DNA from: Mytilus edulis
Lineage: Eukaryota > Mollusca > Bivalvia > Mytilida > Mytilidae
Length of the DNA: 64,000 bases
NCBI RefSeq assembly: GCF_963676685.1
Contig: NC_092345.1
Location: forward strand, 83,331,592 to 83,395,591
Direction of reading: 5' to 3'
Shown piece by piece: positions 23,420 through 35,377 of this stretch. Each line of letters opens with the position of its first letter. Position 1 is the first letter of the stretch. The position numbers and the translations under genes are program-made. The notes beneath the pieces are model-generated. The model saw only the letters and a list, made by a program, of their open reading frames with translations, was not told the origin of the DNA and made no database searches.

Positions 23420-23636
23420 TGATGCAGAACTTTTGGAAATGTTCCGGAAGTTTGACGCCAATAAAGATGGATACATAACAAAGGACGAGCTCGAAAAAAC
23501 ACTTGACGGAAGTAAGATTCGATGGACAGATTTTTTATTGAAAGACATTATAAAAAAGACAGATTTTGATGGTGATGGCAAAATATCATGGGATGAATTT
23601 AGAAAATCTTGTCAGTATAAACAGATCATAGTGTGA
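23420..23636 (+). CDS. Calmodulin-like EF-hand protein, exon 3
   Basis: Follows TTTCTTTTTACAG. Its first base completes Ser167 (AG+T). It encodes EF3 (DANKDGYITKDE) and EF4 (DFDGDGKISWDE) and ends QYKQIIV-TGA. A possible polyadenylation signal AATAAA lies at 23896-23901. Confidence 0.9.
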
Positions 23637-23999
23637 AAAGGACTGGATTTCAATTCATGTAAATTATTTAGACTAAAAAAAAAATCAAAATGATACATTG
23701 TACAGAATCCAATATATATATTATGCATACACAAAAGCAGCTCATGATCGTTTCTTAAATTATATACGTTTATATAATGTATTTTATATCAGGTAGATTT
23801 GAGGCAATTCCTTAATGGAAGTTTGCATCTTCCATGAGTGTTATCCATTTAAAAAAAAGCTTTTCCCTATATTTTTGCTGTCTCATAAGAACATGAATAA
23901 AAACATATTAATTTGTTTCAAATAAGAAGAACGTATGGCAAAAACATATGTCACTTATAGTAAGACATATGGTTATATGAGTAACACATAGTGTGAAAA

Positions 24000-24150
24000 G
24001 TAAAAAAACTGAACTCGGAGGAAAATTCAAAACGGAAAGTCCCTATTCAAATGACAGAATCAAATGATAAAACACATCAAACGAATGGACAACATATTCC
24101 TGACTTGGTACAGGCATTTTCAAATGTAGAAAATGGTGATACAATACAAG
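24000..24150. repeat. Mussel repeat of the 'CGAGGAAAATTC' family, copy 1
   Basis: Contains ACTCGGAGGAAAATTCAAAA, CGGAAAGTCCCTA, CATCAAACGAATGGACAACA, CCTGACTTGGTACAGGCATT and AATGTAGAAAATGGTG. The same ordered blocks are at 24780-25060, 31690-31990 and, partly, 28540-28650. The 66-codon open frame over it is not a gene. Confidence 0.7.
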
Positions 24151-24697
24151 ACAAACTTCCGCACAGCCTATCACTAAGTCTTAACGAAATAAAAGACACA
24201 GGACCAGTTTCCAGAAAGAAAAAAAAAACGAATCCTGCCACAAAAAACTAAAACCAAAAAAATAATATCGGTGGGAAAGCAAATAAAATAAAATGAAAAT
24301 ATCACATAAATTTGGTGTGTCCAAAGCAATTAAATAAAACATAAAATGGGGCAGACGGGCTTGCAAATAGATCCCTTTGCTGTATACAATGATGACATTC
24401 TGTATAATATGACAATCTCTACGTCAAATTTTGTTAAGGAACCAGTAATAAGCAACACTAATCAGTTGAAAAAGGCTTTTAAACTCATCAGAGATCACCA
24501 GAACAATACTATTAAGCCATCAGCATGCTTGTTATATTGAAGGACGTAATTTAAACACCGAATATACCTATAACGGATTCTTATTTACTTCTACATAGTT
24601 TACGTTACTTACGAGTAAATGCAATAATTGACCAATTGTTACTTAACGTTTAATAGTTTATTTCAAACCAAAAGCAATTAAAACGTAAAGTATGCAC

Positions 24698-24728
24698 TTA
24701 TCAATCAATCAATCAATCAATCAATCAA
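24698..24728. repeat. (ATCA)n microsatellite
   Basis: About seven to eight tandem ATCA units. Confidence 0.9.
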
Positions 24729-24779
24729 GCATTGGACTATCTTCTCGTTTTTTCTTATGTAAAAAGTAAAACAACAAAA

Positions 24780-25060
24780 ATACCGAACTCCGAGGAAAAT
24801 TCACAATGGAAAGTCCTTAAGTAAACGGCAAAATCAAAAGCTCAAACGAACGGATAACAACTTTCATATTGTTGACTTGGTACAGGCTATTTCTAATGGA
24901 TATATAATGGTAAATTAAAAAAAAACGTTTTATAGCTATCTAAACTTCTCATTTGTATGACAGTCGCATATAAATCCATTATATTGACAACGACATGTGA
25001 ACAAAACAACAGACGTTATAGGTAAACATGCCTAAGATAGGGGTACAACAGTCAACATTT
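24780..25060. repeat. Mussel repeat of the 'CGAGGAAAATTC' family, copy 2
   Basis: Longer copy of the family: CGAACTCCGAGGAAAATTCA, GGAAAGTCCTTA, TTGACTTGGTACAGGC, TATGACAGTCGCATAT, ATTATATTGACAACGA and AGGGGTACAACAGTCAACAT. Confidence 0.7.
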
Positions 25061-25129
25061 TTTTTATATTCAATATCTCAGTGGAAGCAGAATGTATTTT
25101 AGAATTGAAAGCTATTTTTTAATTATTTA

Positions 25130-25390
25130 GTTGTAAAAGCGTTGACCGCAGTACATTTTGTATAAAGGATCATGCATGGTGGAAGGGCCTCGACTAAAAA
25201 TGTACATATCTTAGGAAAATTCATCATAAATACCCGGATTGAAATTTTGTACGCCATACGTCCGTTTTGTCTAACTAAATACTCGTTATAGCCGGGAAGG
25301 GCGATGCGTCTCAGACTAAAAATGTGCGCACGTTAGCACATCATAAATACCAGGATTGAAATTCTGTACACCAGACGCGTGTTTCATCTA
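25130..25390. repeat. Tandem 117-bp repeat with hammerhead-like 3' halves
   Basis: CATCATAAATACC recurs at 25222 and 25339 (period 117), each followed by GGATTGAAATT and TGTAC. On the minus strand unit 2 reads GAAACACGCGTC (25374-25385), which fits the GAAA, stem III and GUC part of a hammerhead ribozyme. Unit 1 has the decayed equivalent near 25256-25275. The matching CTGATGA half is missing on this side. Confidence 0.5.
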
Positions 25391-25396
25391 AAACAA

Positions 25397-26771
25397 GAGG
25401 CTCTCAAGAGCCTGAATCGCTCACCTGAATTTTTTTGGTTTAATCTCTCATCAATGATTATTTTGGCTTTTCAATTTATTTAAATGTTCTTTGAATCGTC
25501 CTATTTTCTTCAAAAGCAAAAAAAAATCATTTTCTCCTATGTTCTATTTTAGCCATAGGAGCTATGTTTCTTGACATACAAGGAAATGAAATATAAAATT
25601 TATACTAGATACTCTGAAACTTTGAAACTCATTTAGCCTAAGTTTGGCTGAAATTGATACAGCAGTTTCATAAGAGAAGATTTTTTAAAGTAAGTCAACA
25701 TGATGAACAAATTGTGAAAAAAAGTCTTTAAAGGGCAATAACTCCTAAAGAGGTCAATTGACAATTTTGGTCAAATTGACTTATTTGTAGATCTTACTTT
25801 GCTGATCATATTTGCTGTTTACAGTTTATCTTTATCTATAATAATATTCAAGATAATGACCAAAAACTGCAAAATTTCCTTAAAATTACCAATTAAGTGG
25901 CAGCAACCCAACAATTGGATATTTGATTCATCTGAAAATTTCAGGGCTGATAGATATTGACCTAATGAACATTTTTACTCCATGTCAGATTTGCTCTTAA
26001 TGCTTTCGTTTTTGAGATATAAGCCAAAAACTGCATTTGACCCCTATGTTCTATTTTAAGTAACGGCGGCCATGTTTTTTGAGGGATCAAAAATCAAAGC
26101 ACACACTTTGTGCAGGATAATCTAAGGAACAACCATGCTAAGTTTTAACCAAATCCATTCAGTAGTTTCAGAGGAGAAGATTTTTTAAAGTTAGCAAATA
26201 TGATGAACAAATTGTGAAAAATTGTCATTAAAGGACAATAACCCCTTAAGGGGTCAATTGACAATTTTGGTCATATTAACTTATTTGTAGATCTTACTTT
26301 GCTGATCTTTTTTGCTGTTTACAGTTTATCTTTATCTATAATAATATTCAAGATAATGACCAAAAACTGCAAAATTTCCTTAAAATTACCAATTAAGTGG
26401 CAGCAACCCAACAATGGTTTGTTTGATTCATCTGAAAATTTCAGGGCTGATAGATCTTGACCTAATGAACATTTTTACCCCATGTCAGATTTGCTCTAAA
26501 TGCTTTCGTTTTTGAGATATAAGCCAAAAACTGCATTTGACCCCTATGTTCTATTTTAAGTAACGGCGGCCATGTTTTTTAACGGATCAAAAATCGAAGC
26601 GCACATTTAGTGCAGGATATACTAAGGAACAATCATGTTAAGTTTCATTCAAATCCATTCAGTAGTTTCAGAGAAGAAGATGTTTGAAAAATTGTTAACG
26701 ACGACAGACGACGACGACGACGGACGCCAAGTGATGAGAAAAGCTCACATGGCCTTTTAGGCCAGGTGAGC
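25397..26771. mobile_element. GCTCACC-family element, copy 2
   Basis: Starts GAGGCTCTCAAGAGCCTG, then TCGCTCACCTG, and ends CCAGGTGAGC (inverted termini GCTCACCTG / CAGGTGAGC). The interior holds a direct duplication of about 500 bp: GGTCAATTGACAATTTTGGT occurs near 25757 and 26252, CAAAAACTGCAAAATTTCCT near 25861 and 26361. A GAC/CGA microsatellite lies at 26699-26730. No coding frame. Confidence 0.8.
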
Positions 26772-26780
26772 TAATAACCA

Positions 26781-26800
26781 CCCATTAGTGACGCTTGATT
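26781..26800. repeat. Remnant of the hammerhead-like repeat beyond the inserted element
   Basis: CCCATTAGTGACGCTTG resembles the reverse complement of a CTGATGAG-type core arm and would continue the repeat broken at 25390. Two of the core bases have changed. Confidence 0.35.
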
Positions 26801-26999
26801 TTTTTTTTTAAAGTTTAACGCTTAACAGCACTGTAAATTTTCGAAAAGAAACCCTGAACTCACACAATTACCTTTTATATACCTTATAATACATAAAATT
26901 ACCAGTTCAATCAAACCTTTCGTTTGCTTTTCTTCTATTCATTAATTTAAGCTCTCACGGATGGCACATGCAATCATTGATGTTGCATTTCAACTGTTT

Positions 27000-27110
27000 C
27001 GGTTCTTATACATGAATGGCTTTCAAATATTCAGCTTTGAGCGTTCCAGATGAAGGTTATACAGAAAAGCTCTCCGGACGCATACAATTTATAATGTTTT
27101 GTATCAATAT
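27000..27110. repeat. Fragment of a mussel repeat
   Basis: GGCTTTCAAATATTCAGCTT and TGAGCGTTCCAGATGAAGGT match a family I recognise. The 67-codon open frame starting inside it is therefore not treated as a gene. Confidence 0.5.
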
Positions 27111-27639
27111 TTTATACGAAAATAACATTTTACCTCTGGAATGCCACGCCCAATCAATATTACAGAATCGTACAAAACTTTCACTGACAGTCGCGTTAAT
27201 GTTTTCGTTTAAGGTGTGACTATGATATCTACTGATATAGTATTATTATTCTCCATTTACATGATATATGTCTTTAAATAATACTTAAAATAAATTTAAA
27301 CTTAAAGTCTATCATAAACACGACAGAATTCAAGTACCAAATAAACACTGGCGTATTTTTATTGCTTCACTGTTTTTATCTAAGTGTTGTGTTCATCAAT
27401 TTGTTGACAATGAAAAATGTAAAACAGAAAATAAGGATTTTATTTTTTGATGAGGAAACAGGTTTTGTACAAGTTTGGGTTTGTCAATACATTCTTTAAA
27501 TTGGGTGACTATAACATATAAATTTTGGAAATGCGAATGAACCACATGGGGTATTGGGTTATTAATTATAAGTTGATCTACTACACAAATTCTATAGAAA
27601 TATTAAGTTAATATTAAGCAGCAATCTATATTTTTATGC

Positions 27640-28092
27640 CCAACCTACTATTTATGCCCCACCTACGATAGAAGAGGGGAATTATGTTTTCTGGTCTGCG
27701 AGTCCGTTCGTCCGTCTGTCCTGCTCCATGCTAGAGTTTTTGGTCAAGGTAGTTTTTGATGAATTTTAAGACCAATCAACTTGAAACTTAGTACACATGA
27801 CCCCATGATATGATCTTTCTAATTCTAATACCAAATTTAAGTTTTGAACCCAATTTCACGGTCCACTGAACATAGAAAATGATAGTGCAAAGTTCAGGTT
27901 GAAGTTTTTGGTCAAGGTAGTTTTTGATGAAGTTAAAGTCCAATCAACTTGAAACTTAGTACACATGTTCCCAGTGATAAGATCTTTCTAATCTTAATGC
28001 CAAATTAAAGTTTGACCCCCAATTTCACGGACCACCGAACCTGGAAAATGCTTTTGTGAGTGGGGCATCCGTGTACTATGGACACATTCATT
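27640..28092. mobile_element. GCCCCAC-family non-autonomous element
   Basis: TGCCCCAC (27655-27662) and GTGGGGCA (28060-28067) are inverted ends, followed by the family's typical TCCGTGTACTATGGACACAT. Two internal direct repeats of about 168 bp begin TTTTTGGTCAAGGTAGTTTT and contain CAATCAACTTGAAACTTAGT. Confidence 0.7.
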
Positions 28093-28539
28093 GTTAATAG
28101 ATAGGATAGTACAGATAATTTGCAACTATAGCATACTAATACGGTAACTCTTCTTAACAACAATTACAAATTTTATATGCAAAGGTAGTTAAAACTTATT
28201 CTAAATTGTCTCCCATGAATTTCTCTTTTGTATGCTCATATAATTATCTCCATAACAAGATCCATGTATGAGTTGTAGCTCATATCTTATGATACATTTC
28301 AATATATTTTTTATGCGAGCAACACTTATATCATTGGTGTTGATGATTATATTGATATACATTTGAATTGTTCATAGAGATCTAAGCTGTGTTTACTATT
28401 GAAATGCAACAGTAATATAACGGTGTTCAAAAGTCATTAATCGACTGAGAGAAAACTATACGAAGAGAACAACGAAAATACAGAAACACCACTGAAATGG
28501 AACAAAATATAACCGACAATGCAACATACATAGAAACAA

Positions 28540-28650
28540 TCTATAAGATAACAACTGCAATAAACCTGACTTGGTACAGGACATTCTAAGGAAAATGGTT
28601 GGTTGAACCTGGTTTTGTGGCAAGCCTAACTTTGCGCTTTAAGAGGATGT
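28540..28650. repeat. Partial 'CGAGGAAAATTC' family copy
   Basis: Contains GATAACAACTGCAATAAACC, TGACTTGGTACAGGACATTC and GAACCTGGTTTTGTGGC. Confidence 0.5.
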
Positions 28651-28731
28651 TAGATATACCGCTAAAATTACAGCTTTACATGACGGGAATACAGTACAAA
28701 CAAGTGAAACTGCGAGCTACTGCTCACTGAT

Positions 28732-29367
28732 GATACCCCCGCCGCAAGTGGATAATATTAATAGTGTAAAAATATGCAAGTGTTCGGTAAACAGGAAGTT
28801 GTCGAGTGATGAATCTGAAAACGCATCACACGGCATAGCTGACTTATATAAATCCTGAAACCAAATTTCAGAAATCCTTGTATTGTAGTTCCTGAGAAAA
28901 ATGTGACGAAAATTTTCAACTTGGCTATCATGTGTAAAATCATACAAGTGTTCGGTAAACAGGAAGTTGTCGAGTGATGAATCTGAAAACGCATCACACG
29001 GTATAGCTGACTTATATAAATCCTGAAACCAAATTTCAGAAATCCTTGTATTGTAGTTCCTGAGAAAAATGTGACGAAAATTTTCAACTTGGCTATAATG
29101 TGTAAAATCAGACAAGTGTTCGGTAAACAGGAAGTTGTCAAGTGATGAATCTGAAAACGCATCACACGGTATGGCTGACATATATAAATGTTGATACCAA
29201 ATTACAGAAAGGGTGGATGTGTAGTTCCTGAGAAAAATGTGACGAAAGTTTCATGGGACGGACTGACTGACGGACGGACTGACGGACGGACGGACGGACT
29301 GATGGACGGACTGACGGACAGACAGAGGTAAAACAGTATACCCCCCCTTTTTTAAAGCGGGGGTATA
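28732..29367. mobile_element. ATACCCCC-family element with three 168-bp repeats
   Basis: GATACCCCCGC near 28732 and GCGGGGGTATA at 29357-29367 form inverted ends. CAAGTGTTCGGTAAACAGGA starts at 28777, 28945 and 29113, giving three units of 168 bp. Because 168 is 56 codons, minus-strand frames stay open across all units (28717-29181), producing a repetitive hypothetical protein that is an artefact. A GGAC/GACT tetranucleotide tract fills 29256-29322. Confidence 0.75.
29256..29322. repeat. (GGAC)n microsatellite
   Basis: Alternating GGAC and GACT units inside the ATACCCCC element. Such G/C-rich tetra- and trinucleotide tracts are found near one end of several elements in this window. Confidence 0.85.
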
Positions 29368-29369
29368 AT

Positions 29370-31680
29370 AAATGCAAGAACACTCAGGACAGAGAAATAC
29401 ATAAATAAATAATGCAATATTACATTTCGACATGTTAACCACAACGAATAACTGTAATGAATTTAGGACAGTACACTGAAAAATGTCTTTGGTAGTTAGA
29501 CACAGACAGAGACACGTCATATAGATCAACAAGTTCATTTTAGTTTTTCTTCACATAACTCTGTTGGAGCAGTTTCTGCTTAAAGAGCAGACTCCTGTAT
29601 ATGAATTCCGTATAGCATAAGTGTGAAATTGCACGAGCATAACGTATCATTTGAGATACTAGTACATAAATACCATACGACGGGACAGAGATTATGTAAC
29701 TGTTGAGAAATGGGAAATTGATAATTTGTAAGTTAACGTCATCCCGTTTGTCATAGATTTTAGTCTGAACTGAAGTCGTCTATATGTGTCAATATTGAGC
29801 AAAATGTAAAGGTAATGAGCAGTCTTTGTGGTTTCATTAGTATTCTTGATTTCTTGTTCACTGGGATATATGAGATGCAAGTACTGGATAGAATATGGAT
29901 TATTCAGTGATAGGATATCATCAATATATCAATCTATAAGTTAGAAAATTGAAGAACTTCGCAAGGTGCTTTTTATTTTTGTATTTGATAAGGTCCTGAA
30001 TGATAATAGAAAAAACAAATCGGCCAGTAGTTCTCACTGGAATACCGACTTGTCTGTTGAAATATTAGTCATCCACACTAATCAAATATACTGTCGATCA
30101 AAAAATCTTCTGTGTATTTTCTGATAGAATCAGTGTGGCAATTCATACAATAAGACTAATTATAACCAACTTTTTTGTATCTATTGTTTGATCTATGATT
30201 CTTATTTTTATAGAAAAAGCTATGTTTAATGAGAATACGAAATCGATCTTATAATTTAGCAATGGGTAATTCTAGTGTAAGGGTAGAAAATTGAAAGGTC
30301 ATAATTTTGTTTCAAAATTGCAGAGATTGTGCTCTAACATTTAGCTAGATCTTTAGAATTGTTACGAAGGTAAATACTTCTTCTTAAAGCTATTACAGTA
30401 TGATGCATTTTATGTGAAATAAATGGGCAATTCGGTATCTGAAAAAAAATCAGCTTAGATAGAAGTAGACCTATTGGTCCTTGCATACGTCAGGTTTGTT
30501 CTGACGTCTGTTGTTAGAAAGATATTATTTTAAGATATATAAAATGGCTGTTTTACACTACATTCTATTTATGAATGTGACAGTCGTATTTTTCATCCAA
30601 ATGGAAGAAAATGAAGATTTAGTCAATATTGTTTGACGAGAACATGACATACTCTAAAACTGGATAGTTTAACATGTCAGAAAATATTTTACGCAGGACT
30701 ACAACGACGGATTCAAACTAAAATAATGAAAACAACACGTTATAAATTTCATGCTTCCGAATCACTCTCTTGATTTACCTTCACCAGGAACGCTCGAAAC
30801 CCGATTATTTGCAAGGCATGGTTGTATAAGGACCAAAAACGTTAAAGAGCTATAACCAAAAAAGGACATTAAAAAAAGACAAATGCATTCAAGGCCAACT
30901 GTGACTAAACTAGTCGAAACATTAGTATATAACTGTTTCCTTTGTTAGGTAAAATGTAGTAAATAGACTCAGGTTTTGCCTGATGAATCATAGTTTTTGA
31001 GGAAGTTGATATAGATAAAATATTTCGTGGGTGGTAACATCATCGTATCTAGGAATGTTTAAAACAAAATTTTATTTAAGGAAGATTTATGTAAAATGAA
31101 CGTTTTAATAAGAAATATAGTAACCTTACCGACATTAAAATATTCGATATGACTACAGAAATAAAGAATATCTGATCCCCATTTAGACTTACTTGATGGT
31201 ACATTGTAATATAACTTCACAATCGAATACACTAAGATGTCACATACCAATTATTGAAATATATGTATTGAAGGTGGAGGTAGATGCAACCTTATACCAG
31301 AACATATATCAAGCTGTGAATGTGTCCGAAATATGATTCATGGTTTCATAGTTCTGTGATTGCAGTTTGATGTAAAGCATGAACTATTGAATTCAATTCA
31401 TTGTGAGCTAATTCTACCGGGGGCAATTTTCATATTAAGTAAGGAAGATTTGAGTGCGCAGATTTAATACTTCAGGCTTTGTTTTTTGTCTCCTCAAAAC
31501 AGGAAGTTTTCACAACGCATTAACCTTGAAATCATAATGCAGTGAGCAAGACGAATCTTAAATAATTTTTTTAATGTAGATAATTGTAAACGAAATAGGC
31601 ATCACCAAATAAAATTAACTACTAGTAATTCTTGAAACATTGACATGGGCTCGATTTAAGGATGACAAGTAAATCCCAAG
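29370..31680. other. Gene-free stretch
   Basis: I see no exon with coherent splice phase, no RNA gene and no clear repeat. The open frames are short and of AT-rich composition. Confidence 0.4.
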
Positions 31681-31689
31681 TTAGTGAAC

Positions 31690-31990
31690 AATAAACTAAA
31701 AAAGTTACCAGACTCTAAGGAAATTTCAAATATGAAAGTCTCTTCTTAAATAAATAGCAAATGAAAAACCCAAACACACCAAACTAATGGAAAATAACTG
31801 TCATATTTGTAACTTGGTATTGCCATTTCCGTATGTAGAAAATGGTGCAATAAACCTGGCTTTATAAGTAGCTAGACCTCTCACTTGCATGACAGTAATT
31901 CCAGTAAATTGACATATACGTGTTGAAAAAGGAAGAGACATAATAAAAATAGAGGTACATAAGTCAACATTGAGTTATAATGTTTATCTA
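31690..31990. repeat. Diverged 'CGAGGAAAATTC' family copy
   Basis: Same block order as 24780-25060 (AAGGAAATTTCAAATATGAA, ACACACCAAACTAATGGAAA, GTAACTTGGTATTGCCATTT, AGCTAGACCTCTCACTTGCA), more diverged. Confidence 0.55.
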
Positions 31991-32739
31991 TCACTACAAA
32001 GAAATCAAATTGGCATATAGACATATGAAGTACATTAAAAAATATGTAAGATAAAAATACAAAAAAAATGACAACAGCACAACAACGCATTTGCGGTACG
32101 AAAAGACGCCAACATTATATTTAAAAAAAAATGGACCATATAGAATGGTAATTGTATATTAACTACGTGTTATATGAAAAATATTTAAATGTTTTTATTT
32201 TTTTTATATATTTTTCATAATAATAACCTGTTTACATTTCATAATGAGGAAATATACAGAAAAAAATCCCCACACCGACAATATTTTCTGTTAACACTAG
32301 TGGTGTAGAAACAGTACTTTTATATTTTATCGTGAAAATTGTATTGAAAAGAGAGAAACGTTTAAAGCAGAATTGATAAGAAAATCGAGAACTACCAATA
32401 AGTCCACATTACCAATATGGTCCGTCGATTCTGTTTTTTTTTTTAATAATTTATGCCTTATAATGACTTTATACTTCGTTTTTGACAATCATCATGAAAA
32501 CTATACTAGTTAGATAGAAAATACAAAAGCATATATATAAACACATTATCTTTTATTGCTCTTTAATGACGATTTTACCAAATGTTCGCATTCTGCAAAT
32601 CTTTTTCAAAACTATAACAGATAATAATGTTTATCGGTTTACTGATAATACAGGTTTAATAAAAGTTAAAATTCCGCATTTATTTTCGAGTCCCCCCTTT
32701 TTTCTTTGCATTCTGAACTTTGACCGTGTCTGTCACGTG

Positions 32740-32765
32740 ACGTTACCGTATTGTGACGTCACTTC
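32740..32765. promoter_or_regulatory. CRE-like palindrome upstream of the recombinase element
   Basis: GTGACGTCAC at 32753-32762 is a perfect CRE-type palindrome; CACGTGACGT lies about 20 bp upstream. It sits about 80 bp before the first ATG of the element. Promoter function is inference. Confidence 0.3.
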
Positions 32766-34900
32766 TTAATTTTCTAACGTTTGAACGGGAAGCATGTTCA
32801 ATATTGTTTTTGAAAAATCCAGTTCCATCCTCAACACAGATGAAACCTCAGAAAAGAAATAGGCAACCGCCTAATAGTTTACGATATGGTGCTGAGAAAA
32901 ATGCTACTTCTAAGCGTAAAAAAACAAATGTTAGGAAAAGTCATGTGCATTCTGATCCAAAAAGACCCATGGCTCCTCGTGGGAATCAAAACATAATTGC
33001 GGCGGGTAGTCATTCAACTCAAGTTATGGTAAACGCAAGCGTAGACGAGATTATTGCCTCCAACCAAAACCAAAGTGACCGTGCGGAGTTGGACCCTGTG
33101 ACAGTAGCCATTCATCTTCGAGAGTTTCGATGTCGGGTACAGATTCTAAGCGACCTGAATTGTACGATGTCACCACAACAATCAACAGAATAGAAGCCGA
33201 TAATTATTCTAGTATAGTTTCCCAAGTCGAGATGGTTCCAGCGATTCAGGATAGTCATGGTATGTATACGCATACAGGGGACCAAAATTCACCCCCTTTT
33301 CTCAAAGTTGGAGGCCACAGTCGCTAATTACAGGCTTGCATTCGGCCAGTAATGAAATTTCCCTACTTAATCACATTCCGGAAAGCATCCCTAGCATATT
33401 TGATCCGATTGGGGCTCATATTCCATTAAAGATTAAGGAGAAAATTTGGCGAGGTGAGTTTATTCATTTAGGTTTATTGCTAAAATCTGCTGCAGTTTTA
33501 AGCTCTGATTCAACTTTGGATGGCGATTTTGTTTTGAAAGGAGGTGCTCTGAAGTCTGTGGTTAATAAGAAACCAGATTCTTTGAACAATATAGAAATTT
33601 GGACTTCGGTCTTTATGATTTATATGGCAATTCTATTAGAAAAATAGCCTATGAAAGCCCAAGAGTATTTGAAATATATGCAAAGCATTCGATTAGCGTC
33701 GTCTAGGGGTACTAATAATGGTTGGGCCGTGTACGATGATCAGTACCGACTAAAAAAGAGCGCTTTCCATCATCTTCCTGGGGTGTCATTGATCAGGAAT
33801 TGTAGGTTTTGTGCGTGGTGGCAGGGAATGTCAATCAGTCATCCTCGAATTATCATTCGGCAAGTAATATGACTTAAAAAAGCATGGCCTATACAAATTG
33901 ATGTGTTCACATGTTTTATATCTTTAAATACTTATCGTATTCTGGTTTAACATCATCTAGAATCAATACATACATGGTACTTATCCGGGATTAGCCATAA
34001 ATCATAAATTATTAGGTGTAAATGACATTACATGTACTTTTATAGTTTCTTCATGTTAGAGGGAGTTCGAAGGAAGAGTCCCAAATTATCAGATATTCGC
34101 GCTCCTGTTACTTTAGAAATTTTACACAAAATTATACGATCACTACCATCCGTTTGCTCCCCTCTGAATCTTGTCTTTTCGCTTCTGCATTTAGTCTTGC
34201 ATTTTTTGCTTTATTAAGAATAGGTGAGCTCACGGCCGATACGAGTACATATATCGGAGCCCACACAATTTTCTTTAACGATCTGTCATTGAAAATTTCA
34301 AATAATAAATATGAATTGCATTTGAAGATTTGTCGTTCGAAAACTGACCAGAGAGGTACTTCAACGACTTTGGTTATTCCTCAAAGGGAACCAGATCTTT
34401 TGTCCAGTGAGCATGTTGCGTGCCTTTTAGTGAATAATATACCCTGTTTCTGACAAACCCTTGTTTTAACATTTTAATGGGTCTCCATTGACTCGTTTTC
34501 AGTTTATTTCTATACTTAAGAAACCCCCTTTATTTTTGTGGCGTAAAAGACTACATTCGATCACAATTGTATAGAATAGGCGGAGCATCCCATTATAGCA
34601 GAATGGGAGGTTCGAATTCAGTAATTAGGAAGTGGGGACGGTACGTTTGGTTTTCTGATGCATACACTAGTTACATTCGGATTTGATAGATTCATAGATA
34701 CGAAGATTTTCGAAGCTGTATTTTAATATGTTTTGTAAAGATTTACACAGAACAGTAAGAATTTTTGTCAAGTTTTGGTCATGGGGTCATCTTTTGTATA
34801 TTGGGCGGCCAGAAGCGTGAAGAGAAGACCAGGGGGTCAAAACTTGATAACAGTCAAAAGGTTATAATTTTCATTGGTATGCGCAGCGAGGGATGACATG

Positions 34901-35085
34901 TGTAACCGGAGAGCACGAATTTACTCTACAAATTCATATCGTCACCATCGAGATTCGAACCCCGGTCGTCTGCGTGACAGTCCGTGCGTTAACCCACTGA
35001 GCCAAAGAATCGATTCTCTAGCTCAGTTGATTAAGACTGGCATTATATGTTCTACCTGTACTGAGGGGAAGCAACCCTGCTACAC
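34901..35085 (-). repeat. tRNA-like repeat, copy 1 (SINE-like)
   Basis: On the minus strand it reads TTTGGCTCAGTGGGTTAACG (A-box TGGCTCAGTGG) and, about 35 bases on, GGGGTTCGAATC (B-box). These are the internal RNA polymerase III promoter boxes of tRNAs. The T-stem does not pair properly and no acceptor stem is evident, so this is a tRNA-derived repeat, not a functional tRNA. The unit is 185 bp, from TGTAACCGGAGAGCAC to GCTACAC, and sits inside the decayed recombinase element. Confidence 0.65.
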
Positions 35086-35192
35086 TATTCCCCCACCACA
35101 AGAGTCATCATATCTTCATATTTGACTCTTAACAACACAAACCCTGGCTATATTCCAGATAAACATCGTGGATTTTTTAGTCGGGCGCCAAA

Positions 35193-35377
35193 TGTAACCG
35201 GAGAGCACGAATTTACTCTACACATTCATATCGTCACCATCGGGATTCGAACCACGGTCGTCTGCGTGACAGTCAGTGCGTTAACCCACTGAGCCAAAGA
35301 ATCGATTCTCTAGCTCAGTTGATTAAGACTGGCATTATATGTTCTATCTGTACTGAGGGTAAGCAGCCCCGCTACAC
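35193..35377 (-). repeat. tRNA-like repeat, copy 2 (SINE-like)
   Basis: Second 185-bp copy, 292 bp downstream of the first in the same orientation, with the same A-box and a perfect B-box (GGTTCGAATCC). It differs from copy 1 at a few positions. The 107 bp between the copies has no partner. Confidence 0.65.

Noticed and set aside
27040..27085. Hammerhead core at CAGATGAAGGTTATACAGAAAAG
   Set aside because: The first invariant bases are changed (CAGATGA) and no stem III follows; at most a decayed copy of a repeat that carries such a core.
34930..35010. Functional tRNA gene on the minus strand
   Set aside because: A- and B-boxes are present, but the T-stem mispairs and no acceptor stem can be drawn; the same unit occurs twice with shared flanks, as in a tRNA-derived repeat.
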